Positions 54,614-60,903 of a DNA stretch of 60,903 nucleotides are shown here, in pieces (the stretch's first letter is position 1; each line of letters starts with the position of its first letter). The notes under the pieces were generated by a model. It was not told where the DNA came from. It did not search any database and saw nothing but the letters and a program-made list of their open reading frames with translations. Position numbers and translations under genes: made by a program. Source of the stretch: an uncultured Alphaproteobacteria bacterium. Its GTDB lineage: Bacteria > Pseudomonadota > Alphaproteobacteria > HIMB59. The stretch spans positions 1 through 60,903 of the forward strand of contig CACMWX010000004.1 in assembly GCA_902617515.1 (NCBI GenBank), read 5' to 3'.

Positions 54614-55468
54614 TTATGAACCTAATCCATTTTTAATAAATTTTAATGCTTCAGATGCTAAATCTTCACTATCGCTCCACAAATTTCTCCAAACAGCTAA
54701 TGTATTTGAGAGAACTGGATCAACTACTTCAGATGAAAAAGACTCAAAAGTAATTATTCCTGAGTAATTAATATCTTTTAGGCTTTTAAAAGTTTCTTCA
54801 AAGTTAATATGACCACTTCCAAGGTATCCTCTATGATTTTCACCAAAATGAAACATTCCTAATTTGTCATTTCCAATTTTTTTGATTGGCTCTGAATAGT
54901 TGTTTTCTTCAATGTTCATATGATAGGTGTCAAGATGCACTTTAACATCTGAAACACCTAGGTCATTGATATAGTTCAACGCTTCTTGTGCGGTGTTCAT
55001 GATATTAGTTTCGTATCTATTAACTACTTCAAGACTTAATGTGACATTATTTTTATTTGCTTTTTCAGCAAGATCTCTGATCACAGATAAAGAATTTGCA
55101 TAACCCACATCTGTTCTAGGAGCGTCATTTTTTTGGAGTGCTGAATGTATCACACCACAAAGATTTGAGGATCCTACATCAATTGTTTTATCAAGTGCTT
55201 TAAATAATAGCTCTCTTCCTGCTTTTACTCTATCTAGGTCTTCAGAAGCGATATCAGTTTTATAACTTAAACCTAGTGAAACCGTTGGTTCTAAATTAAA
55301 TTTTTCATATGCTTTGGATACAAAATCTGTATCCAAAGCATCAGGGTTAAGGAGGGGTAATTCCATTACGTCGTAGCCAATCTTTGCTGCCTTTGACAAG
55401 CAATTTTCAACACTAGTATTTTCTATATCTCCAATAAATGTTAACGCGTGTACACCAATTTTATTCAT
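54614..55468 (-). CDS. TIM-barrel sugar epimerase (tagatose/psicose 3-epimerase-like)
   Basis: A 284-residue xylose-isomerase-like barrel. Metal ligands fit the D-tagatose 3-epimerase family: Glu in SLEVVNRYE near 147, Asp in VHLDTYHMNIEE near 180, His in MFHFGENHRG, and Glu in ITFESFSS near 243. It would interconvert ketoses at C3, linking products of the polyol dehydrogenases to a common intermediate. It overlaps the xylitol dehydrogenase-like gene by 4 nt. Confidence 0.82.
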   Translation of the reverse strand: MNKIGVHALTFIGDIENTSVENCLSKAAKIGYDVMELPLLNPDALDTDFVSKAYEKFNLEPTVSLGLSYKTDIASEDLDRVKAGRELLFKALDKTIDVGSSNLCGVIHSALQKNDAPRTDVGYANSLSVIRDLAEKANKNNVTLSLEVVNRYETNIMNTAQEALNYINDLGVSDVKVHLDTYHMNIEENNYSEPIKKIGNDKLGMFHFGENHRGYLGSGHINFEETFKSLKDINYSGIITFESFSSEVVDPVLSNTLAVWRNLWSDSEDLASEALKFIKNGLGS

Positions 55469-56496
55469 AGTTGAATTTGTATTTTTACATCCTCGGGTAA
55501 GTTTTTGGCAGCCCTTTCGAAAGCCTTTATACTATCATCAAAAGCAACTGTATCTGTAATCATAGGCTTAACATCAATTTTATTGCTAGATAATAAATTT
55601 ATTGCTCTTTCATATTGATGGGCATATCTAAAAACAGTTTTAATTTCAATTTCTTTAGTAAGTAGTGTCGCAAAATCCATTGGTATTGAATTCATAGGAT
55701 TTCCTACGATAACTACTTTGCCTGCAGGACAAATAGAATCAAAAATTACATCGTATGCTTTTGTTGCTCCTGAAGCTTCAAAGATTATGTTTGCTCCCCA
55801 ATTGTTTGTATTCTTTTTTACAATTTCTGCAGGATTATCTTTATTCAAATCTATGGGAATTAAATTATTGTAATTTTTACACATCTCTAATTTTTTACTT
55901 ACAATGTCTGCTATAAAAACTTTAGAACATCCACCAGCAAGAGCAGTTAAAGCTATCACTAGGCCAATTGGTCCACAGCCCATAACCAATGCGCTCTCAC
56001 CTGGAATAATTTTTGCTTTTTCAGCAGCTTGAAGTCCAACAGCAAGTGGTTCTATCATTGCACCCTCTGCATAAGAAACATTGTCTGGAAGTTTAAATAC
56101 AAAATTTGATGGGAAAACCACTTCTGGAGTTAAACAACCATGATCGGGAGGCGTTGCCCAGAAAGTAAGCTTAGGGTCAAGGTTATATAAACCTTTTATA
56201 TATTCTTTTGAATTAATATCTGGAACCCCAGGTTCTATGCAAACTCTATCGCCAACTTTTAAATTAGTTACCTTATTACCAATCTCTATGACTGTTCCAG
56301 ATCCTTCATGACCTAAGACCATCGGTTTGTCTACCACAAAAGGTCCAATTTTTCCATGGGTATAGTAGTGGACATCACTCCCACAAATACCCACTGTATG
56401 CATTTTTATTTTAACATCATTTGGTTGGACTTTTTCTGGTAAATCAATATCTCTTAAAGATAGTTCTAATTTTTTTTCTAAGACAAGAGCTCTCAT
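55465..56496 (-). CDS. Zinc-dependent polyol dehydrogenase (xylitol/sorbitol type)
   Basis: A 343-residue medium-chain dehydrogenase. GICGSDVHYYTHGKIGPF near 37-54 carries the catalytic zinc Cys, GHEGSG the His, and IEPLAVGLQA the Glu. The usual structural-zinc four-Cys loop is largely missing (IEPGVPDINSKEY), as in sorbitol dehydrogenases. The NAD site is VMGCGPIGLV near 172. It oxidises a polyol such as xylitol or sorbitol to the ketose. It is first in the minus-strand operon, divergent from the binding-protein gene. Confidence 0.9.
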   Translation of the reverse strand: MRALVLEKKLELSLRDIDLPEKVQPNDVKIKMHTVGICGSDVHYYTHGKIGPFVVDKPMVLGHEGSGTVIEIGNKVTNLKVGDRVCIEPGVPDINSKEYIKGLYNLDPKLTFWATPPDHGCLTPEVVFPSNFVFKLPDNVSYAEGAMIEPLAVGLQAAEKAKIIPGESALVMGCGPIGLVIALTALAGGCSKVFIADIVSKKLEMCKNYNNLIPIDLNKDNPAEIVKKNTNNWGANIIFEASGATKAYDVIFDSICPAGKVVIVGNPMNSIPMDFATLLTKEIEIKTVFRYAHQYERAINLLSSNKIDVKPMITDTVAFDDSIKAFERAAKNLPEDVKIQIQL

Positions 56497-56539
56497 GTAT
56501 TTCTTATAAAAATATTATAATCCTCTCCTATAACTACTG

Positions 56540-56574
56540 ATATGTAATAATTTACAACATATGTAAATAATTAC
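56540..56574. promoter_or_regulatory. Candidate SorC-type operator in the divergent polyol promoter
   Basis: Two near-identical 16-nt units, ATATGTAATAATTTAC (56540-56555) and ATATGTAAATAATTAC (56559-56574), lie 19 nt apart. Between and across them TTTACA and TGTAAA form an inverted repeat (56551-56567). The position between divergent operons suits a regulator of both. The SorC-family protein at 59750 is the obvious candidate. Confidence 0.5.
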
Positions 56575-56640
56575 CAATATTTATTGTAATCAAATTTTTT
56601 TTATGCAATTATTAATCAAAGTAAAGATAGGAGGAGACTT

Positions 56641-57978
56641 ATGTTAAGGAAAATCTTACTTACATTTTCACTATTAATTTTTCCTTTGAACAGCCTATTA
56701 GCTGTAAATTGGGAAGATGAACTTGGTGATCACAGTGGCTACAATCTAAAGGTTCAGTCAATTATGGACCCTTATATTGATGCTGTTAAAGAAATATCTC
56801 CACAATTTGAAGCAGTAACTGGTGCCTCAGTTACAGTTGAAGGTTTTGGATATGATGGACTTCACGAAAAGCAAATTGTTGCTTGTTCTCAAAATGACGG
56901 ATCTTACGATGTTTTATTTGTCGATGGTATTTGGATTGGAGAATTTGTTGAGGCAGATTGTATCGAGCCAGTTGAGGATATTTGGACTGCTGAAGGCACA
57001 GATCAATCAATAGTTGCATGGGATGACTATATCTCTTCATTTGCTGGTCAAGCTATATGGGATGATAAGAAACAATGCCTACCATTCGGTGGTTATTGGC
57101 ACATGCTTCACTATAGAACTGATTTGTTTGAAGCAGAGGGTTTAGATCCCCCAAAAACATTTGATGATGTTTTAGCTGCTGCAAAATTATTCAAAGATAA
57201 TCCGAAATACCCAGATCTAGAGGGCGGATATGCCATGAATATGGCACGTGGTAGTGCTGCTGGACAACAATTCTATGAGTGGATTTACTCTGCAGGTGGA
57301 AAACCATGGGAAAGTAACTACCCTGGCTCCCCAGATGCTTATGCAGACCAAAGAGGTCTTTATAACTCTCCTGAGTCTGTAGCATTTATTGAGTGGATGC
57401 AAGAGATGATAAACTACATGCCTCCTGGTGTTGAGCAGTATGCTTGGGACGAGAGAGCTAAAGCATTTACTCAAGGAAAAGTTGCGATGATCAATAACTG
57501 GTCTGTGAGAACCCCTTTATTTAATGATCCTGAAATTAGTAAAGTTAAGGGAAAATTTGGAGTAGCATTATTTCCTCACGCTGCAGGAGCTGAGTCAGTT
57601 CCACCAGTTGGAGGTTGGATTGCTTGTGTAAATAAACATTCCAAAAACAAGGAAGCTGCTTGGGATTACCTAAAGTGGTTTGCAAGCCCAGAAGTTCACA
57701 GAGAGTGGGTTTTAGCAGGCGCTCCTCCTAGCAGACACTCAGCAATGAATGACCCTCAAATTAATGCTGAACAGCCATGGACACCAGTTCTATATGAGTC
57801 AAGCTTAAGAGCTTGGCAAGAACTAAGACCAAGACATGCGTTAACTTTTGAGTTAATTGAAACTCTAGGTATTGAGGTTAATAAAGCCCTTACAGGTGAG
57901 TCATCTGCTCAAGAAGCGATGGATACCGCTAATAAAAAAATCGATAGACTCCTTAAATCTGAAGGATACATTGATTAA
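56641..57978 (+). CDS. Polyol/sugar-binding protein, family 1
   Basis: A 445-residue periplasmic binding protein with a signal peptide to about LLA (residue 21). The mature protein has EVTGA-type FEAVTGASVTVEGFGYDGLHEKQ, YDVLFVDGIWIGEF, FGGYWHMLHYRTDLFE and GGWIACVNKHS, like the SmoE/MtlE group of polyol binders. The ribosome site AGGAGGAG precedes ATG by 5 nt. It heads a plus-strand operon with two permeases and a SorC regulator. Divergent polyol dehydrogenases suggest mannitol, sorbitol or xylitol as ligand. Confidence 0.88.
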   Translation: MLRKILLTFSLLIFPLNSLLAVNWEDELGDHSGYNLKVQSIMDPYIDAVKEISPQFEAVTGASVTVEGFGYDGLHEKQIVACSQNDGSYDVLFVDGIWIGEFVEADCIEPVEDIWTAEGTDQSIVAWDDYISSFAGQAIWDDKKQCLPFGGYWHMLHYRTDLFEAEGLDPPKTFDDVLAAAKLFKDNPKYPDLEGGYAMNMARGSAAGQQFYEWIYSAGGKPWESNYPGSPDAYADQRGLYNSPESVAFIEWMQEMINYMPPGVEQYAWDERAKAFTQGKVAMINNWSVRTPLFNDPEISKVKGKFGVALFPHAAGAESVPPVGGWIACVNKHSKNKEAAWDYLKWFASPEVHREWVLAGAPPSRHSAMNDPQINAEQPWTPVLYESSLRAWQELRPRHALTFELIETLGIEVNKALTGESSAQEAMDTANKKIDRLLKSEGYID

Positions 57979-57988
57979 ATAAAAACAT

Positions 57989-58017
57989 TGCTTGGGCTTT
58001 TTTATAAAGCCCAAGCA
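57989..58017 (+). other. Intercistronic hairpin after the polyol-binding protein gene
   Basis: TGCTTGGGCTTT (57989-58000) and AAAGCCCAAGCA (58006-58017) form a perfect 12-bp stem around a 5-nt loop, 10 nt after the stop. Only a short TTT follows. It may act as a leaky terminator or mRNA stabiliser ahead of the permease genes. Confidence 0.8.
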
Positions 58018-58050
58018 TTTAAATTAAAACTATCAAAAGACACTTAAATA

Positions 58051-58944
58051 ATGCAAAGTGAAAAAATTCAAAAGATTTTATTTATTTTACCAACATGCCT
58101 TTTTCTGCTTGTAATATCTATTTTTCCTTTTTTATACTCAGTTTATCTTAGCTTATTTCAAGCGAAGTTAACTAAGATGCATAAGAAATTCTTTATTGGA
58201 TGGGAGAACTATCAAGTACTTTTATTTGAAGATGATACTTTCCCTACTGCAATTAAAAATACATTTATGATTGCTTTTAGCTCAATTACGATTGAAATAA
58301 TTTTAGGTTTTATAATGGCTAAAATTTTTTTTGAGATACGACACATTAAGTTTTCTAATGCTTTAAGAACAGTAACGATTATGCCTATTATGTTAACACC
58401 ACTTTGTGTAGGGTTAGTTTTTTTATATATTTTAAATCCGACACTTGGCATTTTTAGTTACATCTTAGACACTGTTTTCGGTATTGAACCTTTCGCTTAT
58501 TTAGGAGAGCCTATACCAGCTAAGATTTCAATTATAGTAATCAACTCATGGCAATGGACACCTTTTATGATGATACTTTTACTCGCTGGATTGATGACTG
58601 TTCCAAATGAACAATATGAAGCTGCAAAAATAGATGGTGCGAATTGGTTTCATGTTATGACAAAAATTGAAATACCATCTATTTTGAGCTTTGTATTATT
58701 AGGAGTAGTTCTAAGGCTAATCGAGTGTATTCGCTTATTCGACATTATATATATAACGACAAAAGGTGGTCCAGGTATAGCTACAGAAGTGATGGCATTT
58801 TTTACTTACAGAACTGAATTTAGAAGTTTTCAAATTGGAACAGGATCTGCATCTGCAGTGATCATTCTTATTATTAGTTTAATTGTAACAACAATTGCAG
58901 TAACGCTTTTACGAAGGGTAGAGAGAAATGAAGGCCTCAATTAG
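58051..58944 (+). CDS. ABC permease, MalF class (polyol importer)
   Basis: A 297-residue permease with six membrane spans; the first is in ILFILPTCLFLLVISIFPFL. The EAA loop is AAKIDGANWFHVMTKIEIPS near 191-210. It lies 33 nt after the hairpin, and its end overlaps the second permease by 17 nt. No ATPase gene follows before the regulator, so the ATPase is either beyond the window or shared with another operon. Confidence 0.9.
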   Translation: MQSEKIQKILFILPTCLFLLVISIFPFLYSVYLSLFQAKLTKMHKKFFIGWENYQVLLFEDDTFPTAIKNTFMIAFSSITIEIILGFIMAKIFFEIRHIKFSNALRTVTIMPIMLTPLCVGLVFLYILNPTLGIFSYILDTVFGIEPFAYLGEPIPAKISIIVINSWQWTPFMMILLLAGLMTVPNEQYEAAKIDGANWFHVMTKIEIPSILSFVLLGVVLRLIECIRLFDIIYITTKGGPGIATEVMAFFTYRTEFRSFQIGTGSASAVIILIISLIVTTIAVTLLRRVERNEGLN

Positions 58945-59749
58945 AAAAAAAGCAATTTTACTAATTATTGCTACTTTCATTACTCTTATATTTTTAGCGC
59001 CTAATCTTTGGATGTTATTTGGTTCATTTAAGAGTCAAAATGCAATGTTCGCCTTACCTCCAGTATGGATACCTGATTTCTCATATATCAAAAACTTTAC
59101 TATTATGTTATCTGAGAGTTACACTTATTTATTAAATTCAATTATAGTAACAATTTGCTCAACTATTGTTTCTCTCATTTTTTCTTTACCTACAGCATTT
59201 GGTCTAACTTTTTTCAAATTTAAAGGCAGGTTCTTTTTAGCTGATTGGATTTTAAGTACAAGGATGTTGCCCCCTGTTGCGGCTGCAGTGCCATTATTCA
59301 TTTTATTCAAATATTTGAATTTATTAGACTCCCTTTTCGCTTTAGTGATAGTTTACACTGCTTTTAATATTCCATTTGCTGTATGGGTTTCAGCATCATT
59401 TTTTAAAAAAATCCCATATGATTTAATTGAAGCTTCAAGAATTGAAGGTGCTTCTTGGTTCCACATTTTTTTGAAAATTGCTATACCGCTGTCTAAAGGT
59501 GGAATTGCAACTGTTGCAATATTTGTTTTTATATTTAGCTGGAATGAATTATTAATTGCATTATTTTTTACAGTATCGGAGTCTAGAACATTTCCTATTT
59601 TTATTTCTGCGCAAGTAAGTCAAGCACAAATAATTTGGGGTAATGTTGCAGCTGCAACTGTTATTCAAAGTATCCCTCCAATATTATTGACTATATTCCT
59701 CCAGAAAAATATAGTCTCCGGTTTAACTCTAGGCGCAGTAAAAAATTAA
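58928..59749 (+). CDS. ABC permease, MalG class (polyol importer)
   Basis: A 273-residue permease. The EAA loop is ASRIEGASWFHIFLKIAIPL near 176-195, and the C-terminus is NIVSGLTLGAVKN. The regulator gene starts immediately after its stop codon. It pairs with the preceding permease; specificity is inferred from the polyol dehydrogenases in the divergent operon. Confidence 0.9.
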   Translation: MKASIRKKAILLIIATFITLIFLAPNLWMLFGSFKSQNAMFALPPVWIPDFSYIKNFTIMLSESYTYLLNSIIVTICSTIVSLIFSLPTAFGLTFFKFKGRFFLADWILSTRMLPPVAAAVPLFILFKYLNLLDSLFALVIVYTAFNIPFAVWVSASFFKKIPYDLIEASRIEGASWFHIFLKIAIPLSKGGIATVAIFVFIFSWNELLIALFFTVSESRTFPIFISAQVSQAQIIWGNVAAATVIQSIPPILLTIFLQKNIVSGLTLGAVKN

Positions 59750-60727
59750 GTGAATAGATCAGAAAAAAATCTGAAACAATATACTAACAGAATTGCATGG
59801 ATGTATTGGAAACAAAAAATATCACAAAAAGATATTGCAAAAAAATTTAATATTAATACTGTTCAGGTTCATCGTATTCTTAACGATGCGGAAAAAAGAG
59901 GATCAGTAAAAGTTTTCGTAGAGGGGTCGTTTGATATTTGCAGGCAATACGAGGAGTCGATTAAAAAGAGATATGGCCTTAAACATATCGAAGTTGTTCC
60001 AACTGAAAGCACATTTAGTAAAGAAACTACGGCAGAAACCCTTGATCCTGATCCATTATCAATTGCTTACGCTGGTGCTAACACTCTACTTAACAAAATA
60101 AATATCGAAAAATGTAGAAATTTTGGATGGTCTACTGGCTCAACAAATTCAAAAATTGCCAATATACTCCCAGAAATTAGAGAACCTGTAAGTTTTGTCG
60201 ATACTACTGGCTCTTTAAGAAATGATTTGTCTTTTAACCCACTCTTAGGTTTAAATACACTTTCAAAAAAAACTCAAGGCAAATGTTATCATTTAGGAGC
60301 TCCTTATATTTTTCCGTCATTGAGAGAAAAAAATAAATTTTTTAATTTGAAATTTGTAAAAGATGTTCTGAAAAAAGAAGAAGAATGTGATTATATATTA
60401 TTGGGAATTGGCTCTATGAAAGGTGGTACTAGTTTATATAACAGAGTAAAAAACCATCCTTATCTAGTTGATAAAAAAACTTTTAATCAAATTAAAAAAG
60501 ATGGAGCGCATGCGGAGTCTAGTGGTAATTTTTTTGATATTAAAGGGAAACATATTGTTTATGATGAAATTGTGAGTAAAGACTTTAGGCTTATAAAAAA
60601 GAAGAAAACTATAGCCATAGCTGGCGGTACCCAAAAAGCATCTGCTATTAAGTCTGTTTTATTGAACGGATGTTTATTTGGTCTTATTACTGATGAAGAA
60701 GCTGCGAAACATATTTTAGAGGGATAA
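59750..60727 (+). CDS. SorC-family sugar-binding transcriptional regulator
   Basis: A 325-residue regulator starting with GTG right after the permease stop. An N-terminal helix-turn-helix (SQKDIAKKFNINTVQVHRILNDAEKRG, about 26-52) is followed by the SorC/DeoR sugar-phosphate-binding domain. That domain has FGWSTGSTNSKIAN near 125, LGIGSMKGGTS near 222, and IAIAGGTQKASAI near the C-terminus. It is the only sugar-type regulator in the window. It likely controls this operon and the divergent dehydrogenases through the repeats at 56540-56574. Confidence 0.87.
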   Translation: MNRSEKNLKQYTNRIAWMYWKQKISQKDIAKKFNINTVQVHRILNDAEKRGSVKVFVEGSFDICRQYEESIKKRYGLKHIEVVPTESTFSKETTAETLDPDPLSIAYAGANTLLNKINIEKCRNFGWSTGSTNSKIANILPEIREPVSFVDTTGSLRNDLSFNPLLGLNTLSKKTQGKCYHLGAPYIFPSLREKNKFFNLKFVKDVLKKEEECDYILLGIGSMKGGTSLYNRVKNHPYLVDKKTFNQIKKDGAHAESSGNFFDIKGKHIVYDEIVSKDFRLIKKKKTIAIAGGTQKASAIKSVLLNGCLFGLITDEEAAKHILEG

Positions 60728-60744
60728 AGGAGAGGGAAGGTTAA

Positions 60745-60903
60745 TTGTTTTTTGATAAATTTAAACTTAATAACAAAATTGCGCTAATTACAGGAGGCGC
60801 AAAAGGGATAGGCTTATCTATAGCTCACGCTCTTGGTGAAGCAGGTGCAAAATTAGTAGTAATAGATAGAGATAATTCAACAGGTGGAATAGAAGAGCTC
60901 TCA
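60745..60903 (+). CDS. Short-chain dehydrogenase, partial (cut by window end)
   Basis: Fifty-three codons remain, from TTG at 60745. The cofactor site ITGGAKGIGLSIAHALGEAG and the following beta strand ending in VVIDRD are clear. A GGAGAGGGAAGG ribosome site lies just upstream. It continues the polyol operon after the regulator by 17 nt. It is probably another polyol or sugar dehydrogenase; the catalytic residues fall outside the window. Confidence 0.8.
   Translation, partial: MFFDKFKLNNKIALITGGAKGIGLSIAHALGEAGAKLVVIDRDNSTGGIEELS

Noticed and set aside
1-60903. CRISPR arrays, insertion sequences, prophage, tRNA or rRNA genes
   Set aside because: No regular repeat-spacer array, transposase or integrase frame, terminal inverted repeats or recognisable RNA gene was found by reading.

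Overview
The window looks like part of a streamlined, AT-rich marine alphaproteobacterium with many transporters. The evidence is the very low GC, overlapping or nearly abutting genes, sugar-uptake operons of rhizobial type (aglEFGK, rhaSTPQ), a gene strongly resembling the DMSP lyase dddP, and a phosphonoacetate pathway. The surface-ocean AEGEAN-169/HIMB59 type of lineage would fit, but this is inferred from gene content; no rRNA or tRNA gene was recognised.

Layout. 1-0.8 kb: a thioredoxin gene and an iron-type alcohol dehydrogenase gene, both losing their 3' ends at one tail-to-tail junction. 0.8-9.1 kb: organophosphonate region with a MetE-like protein, a binding protein, phnY-phnA, and a divergent ATPase and two permeases. 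9.1-11.8 kb: methyltransferase - DddP-like lyase - SMR-type small transporter (the last a 107-codon frame with no ATG start). 11.9-14.2 kb: a 30-residue ORF, a ferredoxin-NADP reductase and a PQQ-type sugar dehydrogenase. 14.2-17.7 kb: FGGY kinase plus class II aldolase, then galE. 17.8-25.2 kb: alpha-galactoside import and use (binding protein, two permeases, GH4 alpha-galactosidase, galT, galK, SMP-30 lactonase). 25.2-28.9 kb: 2-hydroxyacid dehydrogenase, an isolated iolD, and an SDR. 28.9-38.1 kb: aglEFG-GH4-GH1-aglK-GH42. 38.2-40.6 kb: cytochrome c, a CsoR-type repressor, a DUF4396 protein, a secreted nuclease and an unknown secreted protein. 40.6-51.5 kb: a divergent L-rhamnose regulon. 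51.5-60.9 kb: a divergent polyol regulon with a SorC-type regulator, ending in an SDR cut by the window edge.

Together these genes form a catabolic island. Five periplasmic binding-protein systems bring in an organophosphorus compound (inferred), alpha-galactosides, alpha-glucosides, L-rhamnose and a polyol. Neighbouring cytoplasmic hydrolases, kinases, aldolases and dehydrogenases carry the products toward central metabolism. All five binding-protein genes have a strong AGGAGG-type ribosome site and are followed by an intercistronic hairpin, which suggests that the binding protein is made in excess over the permeases. Only two transcription regulators are visible (CsoR-like, SorC-like). Two of the four MalK-class importers have no ATPase in the window.

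No stretch longer than about 300 bases lacks a gene once the SMR-like frame at 9130-9450 is counted. No CRISPR array, insertion sequence, tRNA, rRNA or replication origin was seen.
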